Shown here one piece after another: positions 10,189 to 22,100 of a DNA stretch of 64,000 bases. The notes under the pieces are model-generated. The model did not search any database. It was given only the letters and a program-made list of their open reading frames with translations, and was not told the DNA's origin. Source of the stretch: Diploptera punctata (Eukaryota > Arthropoda > Insecta > Blattodea > Blaberidae); contig JASPKZ010004202.1 in the NCBI GenBank assembly GCA_030220185.1, positions 1 through 64,000 of the forward strand. Direction: 5' to 3'. The number at the start of each line of letters is the position of its first letter. Position 1 is the stretch's first letter. Made by a program: the position numbers and the translations under genes.

Positions 10189-13100
10189 CTAGAAAATATA
10201 TTTATTTAATCATTTTTAGATTATAAATGCATCCTTCACAAAATTGAAAGAGGAATCTAAAAAGTTTGTTCTAATAATAAATCAAGATAAAACAAAATAT
10301 TTAAAATGTAGTAATCACAACTGAAAATCTGAAAATCTACAAATTGATGACATACAGATTAACGCAGTAGAATCATTTAAATACCAAAGTAAATGGACAT
10401 AATTAGAGTCCGGATGTTAGGCACTTGAAAAATTCAAAATAGGCTCTTATAAAAAATGGACTAAAACATAAATTTGTACGGCCTTACGTACAGAATATAA
10501 ACATACCCTAACAATAGCATACGATGATATCAGAGAAGATTTTGGAACTTGTTTTGCCTTTTTACAAAGAGCATACTTATGTTTTGCAGTGTGTACGAGC
10601 TGTGAAACATGGCACTTCTTCGCGCAATTCACTGAAATTTTACACACTTTGCAAAACAATATTGAACCGTCACTTGAGAATATTTCCGCACCAAATTCTT
10701 TCACGAAATTGGTCAGTTTGTCTTACTGTTTACTGTTGTCTGTTCTTTAGGCATCGTAAAACAACTGTTCTAAAGGGGAAAAAATAAATAAATAAAAAAT
10801 AAGCACATACACTTGTTGCACCACTTTGTCTTTGAAGCAACTGTCTGTGAACGAGGACTACAGACTGAATTCAGTGTTACCAACATCAAAAATAATATTG
10901 CCAGTCACTTAAAGGTTTCTATGCAATGATATCTGTCATGAAGTTTGTCCATTTCAATTAATTTAATTGAAATACTAAGTTAATTTCGAGAAAAAATGGC
11001 AAATAGGCATTTATAGGCATTGTAAGCTGAAATAGGTATTTATAGGCAAAATTAACTTCATGGAAAACAACTCTAGGGTCGTCGGTATGAACTTATATGA
11101 AGTCACTTTTACAATATCTATAATAAATAACTATAGGCATTTTCCCTAACATCCAGTCTCTAGAGATAATGCATTAGAAGAGGAAATTAAGGAAAGATTG
11201 GTAAATGGGAATAAAGCTTATTTTGAAAATAGAACCTTATTTAAAAGCAAATTAATATCAAAAACAGCAAAAATAAGGTTATACAAAACACTCATTAGAC
11301 CAGTAGTTACATATGCTTGTGAAACTTGGGTCCTAAAAGAAATAATAAAACATAAATTACTAATTTTTGAAAGGAAAATTCTAAGACGAATATTCTTCTT
11401 CTTCTTCTTCTTCTTCTTCTTCACTTCCTGGCAAGAGTTGCCTGTTCCATCTTCACTAATAGATCTAAGACCATCTCTTCCGAGGACGAAGACGAATATT
11501 ATTTGGACTAAATAGAGGAACTGATAACTGTTGGAGAATCAAAACAAATAACGAACTAAACAAATTAATCAAAAATCTGAATATAGTAAACCATATAATA
11601 TCACTCAGAATTGGTTGGCTTGGACATTTGATAAGAATGGATGTTCAGAGACTGGTCAAAAAACTCTACAAATGGAAACCTATAGGAAGCAGAGCTGTAG
11701 GAAGACCGAAGATCAGATGGAAGGATGACACAATGAACGATCTAAAGAGAATGAAAGTGACTAACTTGAATATGGCAAGAGACAGATTGGCATGGAGGAG
11801 GATTGTTGAAAAGGCCAAGACTTTCACCTCTGAAGTTGTCGTGCCTTAGGATGATGATGATGAAATGCATCCTTATTTTTTTTATTTATTAGGTCATAGA
11901 AATCTGCTATTTATTAATAACTGTTGACTTTGAAAGACAAAACTACACATTGCACTAATTTTAAGTTTGAAATTAACCTAACCTAAAATAGTTATAAACT
12001 ACAAACATTCACTAAAATGGAAGTAATTTAATAGAATCTCAATTTGATGTTTTTATTATTAATTTCATACATCTCAATGATGGATAAATCATATTTGAAG
12101 AGAAAAATTACACTCTCAGACTGAGGCTTGAACCCAGCAACTTTTGCACTCTAGGCAAATGCTCTACCAAGTGAGCTATCTGAGCAACTCCAATCCAAAT
12201 TTTTCTCTTATCCATCCATCCATAGTAATTCTGTCCGAGGGCACGTCTTTCACTACAATCATAGCATTTTCTTGCTATGCTCTGCAGCTTTACTAGGGAA
12301 TTATGGTTGGTATCTAATGTCGAGCACTTGATAATGAAATCATTCGCTCTCTTGCACTCCAATATTTAGCAGAAAGGCTGGTCTCTTCTACAAAAGCTGG
12401 ACAACGGAGGAGATGGTTTCTTTCCATATCTTCATTTAAATTGCAAAAAAGGCATTTAGGTGAATCTGTTATGCCAATTCTGTGTAGGTGTTTATTCAAG
12501 CAGTCATGTCCCATTAGCAGTCTGAATGTTGCTACTGCAGATTTTCTTTGTAATGTAGTAATGTCATAAGCTTGTAGATTTTCCCATTCCTTTCCAGATG
12601 TTTTGGTGGTGTATTCTTCTCTAAGTTTATTGATGTATTTATTTGAGATAATTCTTTTGATAGAGTGAAAGGAAACTGGAGTAGAAGTTGGGTTTGAAAC
12701 AATTTTGCTACCCTTCTTGGCCAGAAAATCGGCTATTTCATGAATTATAGGTGTGGTAGTTTCCCGTTGCTTTCCACACTGGTGAAGGATGATGATGATG
12801 GCCAGATGATTTTCAGAGACCGTTGGGCCCTAAGCTTCCTGACATTTGTCTTACAGGTGAGGAAAAACCCCCGAAAAAACCTCACCCAGGAGCCTGTCCC
12901 AACCGGGAATTGAACCCGGGCCAGCTGCGTGACAAGGCAAGAAGACATTTAATTCGGAATTTCACATTACATTATAAAGCCTGTGCCACCATTTGCAAGA
13001 TAGAAGCAAAGGCTTCATAACATTTGTCGCACGGGATTAGCAGCGTATATAAGAGAAGGATTTGCATTTAGATTGGAGTTGTTCAGGTAGCTCACATGGT

Positions 13101-16100
13101 AGAGCATTCGCCTAGTGTGTGAAGGTCCTGGGTTCAAATCACAGTCTGACTTCATAGTTAAATATGGGAAATAACATTATGAGATTCTTAATTCGTAAAT
13201 TAATGAGTAATTTTTTAACATCTTACCTCAATTATGTTTCTTCAAACACGGGAACCAGTTTTCGAGAGAAGGATCTTTCTCATTTTCAACCGACATTATG
13301 ACTATCGGATTTTCGTTGGAATCATTGGAATCTCCATCAATATGATTTGGATCCATGAATTTCGAGATTCTTGATGAATGTGACCTCATCTCAAAGTTCA
13401 TCAAATCAACAACAGATGGCAACGTTATTGATGGAGATTCCAACGAAAGTCCGGTAGTCATAATGTCGGTTGAAAATGAGAGAGATCCTTCTCTCGAAAA
13501 CTAGTTCCTGTTATATCCAGACTGGGAAAGCTGATGATAAAACAGAATTGTTTTGAAACATGTCCAAGAACAAATCAACATTAACATTGAGGTAAGATGT
13601 CCAGACCAAAAATAATATAATTATAATAACCTCAAAATATAACTTCCTAAAATTAAATACTAGTTCCTGTGTTTCAAGAAACATAAAATATGAGGTAAGA
13701 TGTTAAAAATGACTCATTAATTTACTCCCAGTCTGACTGTATAATTATTCTCTTCAAATATAATTTATCCATCATTGAGATGTATAAAATGAATAATAAA
13801 AGACATCAGTTTGTTCATTTACGCTGAAATAACGTAAAGGAAAATCCTCATCCTTTGTGACAATATCAAGTTTATACTGTGAAGCCACTAGGAAACCACA
13901 TTCTAGAAAATTGGAAAAAAATAAATAAAGAAATTATTTTCTTCTTCTTCTTCTTCCTTCCAAGTATTAGGCCGAGGCCTGTTACGATCCTATAGAAAAT
14001 TTTCCCTTATGGGAAATTCTCGTATAAGACTTCAAAGCATAATAGTAGTCCCTTCGATTGGTTGCTGGCCAAAGGAAGGCAAGACCAGTGATGGGGCTGC
14101 CATCTTATAGCCTCTGGTCAGGCTTTTCTGGAGAAGAAAAGAAAATAAAGGAAAGAAGAAATGGAAGAAAGGAAGGACTCCCTAGCCCTCCGATGCCCTA
14201 ATAGCGTCGGGGTCGAAAAAAACAAGAGTTAACCAAGAGAGGTTAGATAGTAAAGTTAAAAGAGTGCAAAACACAAGTAAGTGGAAGAAATGTTTTGCAC
14301 AGCTTGGGCACCTTGTGGTCGCCATCCACATATCCCCTAGATGAGGACCCCTGAGGGGAAGAAATTATTTTACCAGAGGGAAAGTTCTGTTTCTAGGGCA
14401 ATCTCATTAATATTAAATATTTATTACCTGAAGCAGTGAAGTTCATAACAAAACCAAGTCTCTGGCCATCATAAAGCCAGCAGTTCCCTGTTTCACCACA
14501 GGTTGAACCCCACACAATACACGCCGAGTCTGTAACATACAGAAAGCATATTGTTATTAAATCATTGACAAACAGATATCTTCATCAAATCAACAGGTTT
14601 CAACCATAATTCACACAATATGGCAGTCTTCAACACCCTAGTACATAGATTGGTAAATATTTACCAATTTTAACTTTGAACTTTGAATTGGTAAATATAC
14701 CTATGAACGAACAGCGGCTTACACCAGATGGGATCGGAAAAGGAACACCGATATCTTAAAACATTACTGAATCATTTTCAAACATAGTTGTTTACATTAT
14801 ATATATTAATATTTTAAAATACCAGTAACTATATTTAAATAATGATTTGTGAGTAAACAGCTTAATTGTTTATTTTTTATTATTTCACTCACCTCCTACT
14901 TCATAATTCATAGCAGACCCAGGGTTTCTTCACATCTTTTGTGACATTCTCAATGCTACGTCACGCTCACAACTGACGTCCAACGGCATGTCACAAAAGA
15001 TGTGAAGAAACCCAGGGTCTCCTATAAATTATGAAGTATGAGGTGAGTGAAATAATAAAAAATAAACAATATTAAAAAACCTCATAGTGTTATTTCCTAT
15101 CTACATAGCTTAATTTTATTCGTTAAATAGTCCTAACAAATGCCACTCTTGATTTCCAAATTCTCTAGATAAATTGGAAATCACTTGTGACATTACCTGT
15201 GAAAAATGTTAAACTAGGTTATTTACCTAATAAAATTCCATACACTAGTGGTCCAGGCATAAAAGCCAGAGCAGCCAGGAGAGCTTCAAAAGCAATTGAA
15301 ACAGATTTATCTTCTTGCTTCACACATCTGTAATTAATACGTTTATATTATTTTTTTATAAATCTACCAATCAAATATGACATATCTAAATGTTAATATT
15401 ATTCGTTTTTTAAACACCTTAATGATGGACAAATTATATTTGAAAAGAAATGATGGAAGAGCATTGACATAGAAAGTCAAAGGTCCTGGGTTCAAACCCC
15501 AGTCTAGGCATATATTTCTCTTTTCAAATATAATGACATATCTATTTTTTTTTTTTTGCTTTCTCTGTTTATAAGAATTAAAATGAATCATGAATTCTTC
15601 TTACCTCATACTTCTATGTTTTTTTTTAAACACAGCACTGCAGTATCAGCGACCATAGTCACCATCCTCAGCTGTTTTCACGACTGTCAATTTTTTTCTT
15701 TTGCCAGTAATTATCCAAACTGCCATCTGGTGCTCTTTTGAAGGAATTATTTTTTAAACTGCCATCTGGTGTTCTTTTGAAGAAATCATTTTCTAAACTG
15801 CCATCTGTTGTATTTTTGAAGAACTTTGTAATCAAGCTCGGTTCGTCTGGAATCTCAAAGTTCATGGTTCTAGTATGGTTTTTTTGAATATATATTTTTT
15901 CCCAAACTGTTAAATCCAAAGGTTTGGATAGATGTTTCAAAAGTTTTGCTTCTTTTTCAGTTCTATGATGCTCTAATAAACTATGTGCTGCTATAGCTAA
16001 ATTTTCAATTTCTCCATTCTTTATGTTTCTGAAGTGCTCTTTTTTACGAGTTTCCAAGTTCCTTTTTGTTTTTCCTATATATATATATATATATATATCC

Positions 16101-19100
16101 TGTTGCAATCTTTACAATTAATTTGATAAATTCCAGATATTTTGTTGTCTGGGGTGTTAACTTTATTATTAGTTTACAGAAGATTACCCAGGCTGAATTT
16201 GTTAATTGGAGCCAATGTTATATTAAATTTTCTGAAAATTTTTTGAAACTTATTATGTTGGTATAGATATGTGGATGATAATATCGCTGTAATTGATAAA
16301 AAATACATTCAAGATGCATTGAAATTGCTTAATCTTCAGGATGAGTCAATAAAATTCACTATTGAAATTGAACAAGATAACAAGATCCCATTTTTAGACT
16401 TATATTTAATAAGAAATGAACAACAGCAAAGAATTATATTATTTTTGGTCTGGACATCTTACCTCAATATTAATGTTGATTTGTTCTTGGACATGTTTCA
16501 AAACAATTCAGACACTAAATTATTAAAACAGTTAGAAAATACAAAAGAGCTGACTATTTGGGAAAAAATTTATATTCAGAAGAACAGAAACAGAGTTATG
16601 AATTTTGATATTCCGATGGAGGGTGACCTTGTTTGGAGGTTCTTTGGCCAACCACAGGATGGAGCTGACATCGACATCCAGGTGGTGCAACATAATGCAA
16701 CATAAATAAAACCAGTCTGGGAAAGCTGACGATAAAACAGAATTGTTTTGAAACATGTCCAAGAACAAATCAATATTGAGGTAAGATGTCCAGACCAAAA
16801 ATAATATAATTAAAATAACCTCAAAATATAACTTCCTAAAATTAAATATTAACAGCAAAGAATTTAATTTAATATTTATAGAAAAGACACACATACTGAC
16901 AACTACATAAAATCTTCAGGTTTTAATCATTTGTCACATAAACATGCAATTTTCAGTAGTCTATTACACAGATTGATAAATATTCCACTTAATATAGAAG
17001 ATTTTGATAATGAATACAATCATATTGTACATGTTGCTAAAATAAATGGTTTCGATGAAGACATAATAAAGAATAAATTAAAGAAATTTAAACAACAGAA
17101 AAGGTTACAGGAATACACCACCCTACAACATGATTCCAAGAAAGGTGTAAAATTCAAGAAATTTACTTACCATCCTGAAGTTCATAATAAGTTTCAAAAA
17201 ATGTTCAGAAAATTTAATATAACATTAGCTCCAATTAACAAATTCAGCCTGGGTAATCTTCTGTTAACTAATAATAAAGTTAACACCCCAGACAATAAAA
17301 AATCTGGAATTTATCAAATTAATTGCAAAGATTGCAACAGGATATATATATAGGAAAAACAAAAAGGAACTTGGAAACTCGTAAAAAAGAACACTTCAGA
17401 AACATAAAGAATGGAGAAATTGAAAAATCAGCTATAGCAGCACATAGTTTATTAGAGCATCATAGAATTGAAAAAGAAGCAAAACTTTTGAAACATCTAT
17501 CCAAACCTTTGGATTTAACAGTTTGGGAAAAGATATATATTCAAAAAAACCATACTAGAATCATGAACTTTGAGATTCCAGACGAACCGAGCTTGATTAC
17601 AAAGTTCTTCAAAAATACAACAGATGGCAGTTTAGAAAATAATTCCTTCAAAAGAACACCAGATGGCAGTTTGGATAATTACTGGCAAAAGAAAAAATTG
17701 ACAGTCGTGAAAACAGCTGAGGATGGTGACGATGGTCGCTGATACTGCAGTGCTGTGTTTAAAAAAACATAGAAGTATGAGGTAAGAAGAAATCACGATT
17801 CATTTAATTCTTATAGTTTTTTTGATGCACGATTTATATATTTTGAGAATGTTTTCAAGCAATTTGTAGCATTTCAGATCAAGAATAAGTCATACATTTT
17901 ATGAAAAAAATATTTGTTTTTTTTAATGTTCAATCTGATTGCAGATTTTGAAATAGGATATCTTTAAATAAGAGAGGAATTATTCTTTAAAAAACTCAAA
18001 CCTGAACTGAATGATTGTGTTCCCAGCTCTTCCTGAAGACGACAAAAACCTGAGAATACATTCAGTTACCACAAATATTGTAAATATATTTGTGCAATCA
18101 GCAGGGCAAGCTCCTTCCATGACCCAGCCACCGCCTTCTGACCCTATACAACTGCAATTACTGTAAACCTGCAGAAAATAAACTAACATTAAAACTAATA
18201 ATTAAATTAATGTTTTTATTACCTCACCTCATATCCTTTTTCTTCTATACTGCAGTTTCAGAGCTTATCTCCATCGTCAGTAAGGATATGAGGTGAGGTA
18301 ATAAAAACATTAATTTAATTATTAAATTAAACCTCATAGTGTTCTTTCCCTGTGAAAGTTAAATAACATTAAAACTCATTACAAACACTGCAAAAACATG
18401 GGAATTAAAATATAAAATGATAAGTAAATTAAATTCTGCACAAAGAGATTTTTGGAAGCATTCAGCTGGAAATTCCAGAAGAGAGAAATTAAGAAACAAT
18501 ATTTAATATTTAGAGGAAGTGACACTATGAGGTTTCTTTCAATTACAGTGTGATTATAAAGTCCCAGTACATTTTAAAGAAATCGCTCACATATCGCATG
18601 TCTGTTACAGCCATTCAAAAGATACAAATATGTTCACCATTGAAAAGAGGATAGAGATTGTTGCTGCGCATTTAAGAGGCCAGTCGTACGAGGAAGTTAG
18701 AAACAGATTCCAAAGGAAACCCTCACGGGAGACGTGTATCTTGATATGTTGCAACTTTTCTTACAGCCACAGTTACAGCAAGATGGTATCATTGATACAG
18801 TGGTGTTGCAACAAGATGGAGCACCACCACACTTTGCTCTGGCTATATGCGGGTATATCAATGACAGGTTTCCCAATAGGTGGATTGGAAGGTCATCTCC
18901 TCGTATCTGAGCACCTCGTTCGTCAGACCTCGCACCCTAGGACTTTTTGCTTGGGGGTTCATCAAGCAACAGGTGTACAGAACCAAGTTTTCTAATCTGC
19001 AAGTGCTGAAAGAAAGCATATGCCAGGCGAGTGAAATGATTACAGAGGATATGTTGGTGCATGTTTTCCAGACGACGGTGCATCGGGGAAACATGTTTTG

Positions 19101-22100
19101 AGATTGATGGAGGTTATGTTGAACACTAACTTGATAGTAGAAACTGCCTTATAATTTTTGTTTTATTTGCGCTACATTATCCACAAAATGTACTGGGACT
19201 TTATAATCACACTGTAATATGAGTTAGAGTTTTTTGTTAGAGATTGAAACCATGGATATGCTGTGGCAGTGGGTTTATCGCTGGTTAGTAGTGTGGTCAG
19301 TGATAACCCTACTAGTGTGGAAATTGCTGATTATTGTCATCGCTGGTTATAAGTGTGGATATCAGTGGTTACTAGTATAGTTTGATCCTTCCGGGAAATA
19401 CAATAAAATTTTAGAGAGATCTAATCAATTTAAATATCTTGGATATTATCTCTCTATCTGGGATGAAAAAGATATCCCTGAAAAAATGACTAGTTATAAT
19501 AAAAGTTTGGGAATTATTAATCAAGTTGTGAAACCATCCCTTGTACAAAAAAACACCAGATTATGTTTATATAACACTTTGGCTAGACCAGTGTTGACCT
19601 ATGGTAGTGAAGCATGGACACTAAAAAGACAACATGAAAGCAGAATAACGGCTTGTGAAATGAGATTCATGCGCAGAACAGCGGGTTACACCAGATGGGA
19701 TCGGAAAAGGAACACCGATATCTTAAAAGAATTGAAGACTACGCCAATTTTGGAATATATTGAACAGTACCAACTAAATTGGAAACACCATCTTGAAAGA
19801 ATGAGTTCAAATCGGATTCCCAAAGCTGTTTATAATTATATACCAAGAGGACGAAGATCACTGGGCCGTCCTATGAAATGCTGGAGGGAAAATTTTCTAT
19901 AGGATCGTAATATGCCTTGGCCTAATACTTGGAAAGAAGAAGAAGACTAGTGTAGCTGTTGCTGGTTACGGCGACAATTTTGTATAACTGTCGTGACCAT
20001 TCTAACAGGAAATAGTCCCACTTTTTTTTTATATTATGAGTAAAATAAAATAATGATAATTACGACTCGCACCTAAATACATTTAATATAACATTTTATG
20101 AATATTTGTTACATTTAAGTAGTGTTAAAGTGGGTAAATACATTTCTGATCAACTTCCACGGCGCCAAATAACTTAATTGGATTATCTGTGTTTTTCAAT
20201 TTTCCGTGTATATCTCGGTCCCAATTAACACAGATAATCGGGAGTTTGCTGTAATTACTTCACGATACTGAATGTGTTAAAAATTAGCAAATAATTGACT
20301 CTACTTCCGAAGATGAAATAATGCATGTAAATGCATATTTCTACAGCCGTCATACTTTTGATGGGAACTGGGCCCTCAATGGTTGCTATCACTGGTGCCA
20401 TGCAATGAGGCGATTCGACAGTGAAAGCCACTGTACATGTACCGCATTTCAATAACAGATACAAGTATGTCACAAATTACTTTTGTGTTAAATCATATTT
20501 GAAGAGAAAAATTATACGCTCAGACTGGGACTTGAACCCAGGACCTTTGCCTTTCTAGACCAATCCTCTACCGACGGAGCTATCTGGGCAAGTTCCAATC
20601 TAAATGCAAATTTTTCTCTTATACATGTTGTAAATTCCTGTTGACCAAATGCCGTGAAACTTTTGCTTCTATCTTTTGCAATCTTCTTTATTAAGAAGAC
20701 TTTTTTTTTTTTTTTGGAATTTTACATTACATTATAAAGCCAGTTGGAAATGGACAGCTAATGACAAATGAGGGAACTTTTGAGGAAGTGCTGAATTCAA
20801 ATACCTAGGAACAATAATCACAAATAGGAATGAGATGCACAAAGAAATTAAACATAGGCTCAATTCTGGAAATGCGTGCTATTATGCATTGCAGAGACTC
20901 TTCACTTCCCAACTTATTTCAAAAAATGTTAAACAGAAAATATATAAAACCGTTATTCTACCAGTTATATTATATGGATGTGAAACATGGACTCTTACTT
21001 TACGGTAGGAAAGGAGATAATGAGAATTTGAGAATAAAGTACTTAGGAAAATTTTTGGACCAAAGAGAGATGAACAGACAGGTGAATGGAGAACACTACT
21101 TAACAGTGAATTATATGGTCTTTATAGGAAGCCAGATATAATGAGAACAGTTAAGTCTCATAGACTGTGATGGGCAGGACATGTGGCACAAATGGGGAAT
21201 GAAAGATGTGCATGGAAGCTTCTTGTAGGACAAACAGAGGGAAAACGCCCAGTTGGTAGACGAAGAATGAGGTGGGAGAATAACATTAACTGTGATTTGA
21301 GGGAAATAGATTACACAGGGGATGATTGGAAAACATTGGCTCAGGATAGGGATGTATGGAGAGCTTATGTTCGCACGGCCATGAACCTATGGGTTCGATA
21401 GTGCCAGTGAGTTAGTTAATTATAAAGCCAGTACGGCTTCTTTTAATGTTTTTGTTTTTCATTTCATACATACCTTTGTGTTATTTATGATGTCAGTGGC
21501 TGTACAGCCTGCATGACAAGGCGAGTAGAAAGTTGTGCTGCCATCTGAAGAACAAACCGGTGAATAATTAATTCTGGGACCACATTCACAATCCACGTTG
21601 CAATCAGCTGTTAACTCCCAACTGAAAGAAAGTAACCAAAAATTACAATTGGAAGTAACATTATCAAGTTTTTCTTAATAAATAATAGTTATAAAAAAAC
21701 TAAAACACACTTTATTAGAAACCGAACTAAAAAATGAAAAATAATTTTAATTTCCAACACGCTTGGGATAAAATTAAAGTGGTCAACAAAAAAATCATCT
21801 CCAACACATCTAGAATAAAACTAGAGTTATCAACAAAAAGAAAATAATTTTACCATCAAAAGCGTGGGGTGCTCTATATCAATTAATATATTTGATAACA
21901 AACAGATATTGGTAAAAGTAAATTCTCTAAGAAGAAAATGTAAAAATCATAAAACGGACCTCGAGACCACAGCGGTGGGCAATTTGACAACTACGTAATG
22001 ATGGTTGGTTGGTATCTAATGTCGAGCACTTGATAATGAAATCATTTGCTCTCTTGCACTCCAATATTTAGCAGAAAGGCTGGTCTCTTCTACAAAAACT

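Larger units (their letters stand above)
10237..11862 (+). pseudogene. RTE-3 retrotransposon copy, twice interrupted, 12-bp TSD
   Basis: A second RTE-like lineage, 5'-truncated. Readable parts: KKFVLIINQDKTKYLKCSN, VESFKY, then DNALEEEIKERLVNGNKAYF, TAKIRLYKTLIRPVVTYACE, KLLIFERKILRRIF, GWLGHLIRMD, GRPKIRWKDD and VEKAKTFTSEVVVP with stop, followed by a (GAT)n tail. The copy is flanked by AAATGCATCCTT (10225-10236 and 11863-11874). It is interrupted by a hAT element (10404-11162) and a short (GAA)n-tailed insertion (11395-11488). It lies in the last Oatp intron on the opposite strand. Confidence 0.88.
13152..13728. mobile_element. PLE fold-back copy with ORF end, 10-bp TSD
   Basis: Flanked by CAGTCTGACT (13142-13151 and 13729-13738), inside a tRNA-like block. 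Arms are inverted repeats (TTAACATCTTACCTCA on the left, its complement near 13690-13706). The right arm follows the C-terminal PLE ORF 13355-13504. A second PLE piece (13511-13658) lies within the right arm. Confidence 0.85.
12041..13800. mobile_element. tRNA-bearing fold-back element with nested insertions
   Basis: The outer left arm (from GATGTTTTTATTATT at 12047, including a minus-strand tRNA-like block at about 12115-12190) is an inverted copy of the right part (12950-13151 and 13739-13800, including a plus-strand tRNA-like block at 13082-13151 with GGTTCAAATC as B box). Inside sit a SINE, an RNase H non-LTR fragment within that SINE, a PLE, and a second PLE inside the first. Confidence 0.7.
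16262..17742 (+). pseudogene. PLE reverse transcriptase end plus GIY-YIG endonuclease
   Basis: Starts in RT motif C (RYVDDNIAV, the YVDD box of PLEs) with IPFLDLYLIRN. Interrupted by another PLE copy (16436-16850), it resumes as HKHAIFSSLLHRLINIPLNI, FTYHPEVHNKFQKMFRKFNI, then GIYQINCKDCNRIYI - frameshift - IGKTKRNLETRKKEHFRN, AIAAHSLLEHHRIEKEAKLL, LDLTVWEKIYIQKNH, MNFEIPDEPSLITKFF, ending VKTAEDGDDGR with TGA at 17740-17742. RT motifs upstream of YVDD are absent, so it is 5'-truncated. PLEs are retroelements related to telomerase RT that insert near or in telomeres in some animals. Inactive. Confidence 0.87.
15580..17810. mobile_element. PLE head-to-head inverted pair
   Basis: A minus-strand PLE 3' part (15580-16259) is an inverted copy of the 3' part of the plus-strand PLE (17186-17810); the arms are about 620 bp and continue through CTTACCTCATACTTC at the outer ends. 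The arms meet a non-duplicated centre (16260-17185) coding for RT and linker. Inverted partial copies at the 5' end are a known structural habit of Penelope-like elements. Confidence 0.85.

Noticed and set aside
11218..11424. Lys-rich minus-strand ORF
   Set aside because: Antisense of RTE-3 running through the (CTT)n tract.
13228..13461. Minus-strand ORF of 77 codons
   Set aside because: It is the shadow of the PLE fold-back arm and ORF end on the other strand.
14868..15106. Hammerhead in this fold-back
   Set aside because: GAAAC and GTC are present but the CTGANGA box is degraded to CTGACGT and stem II cannot be placed convincingly.
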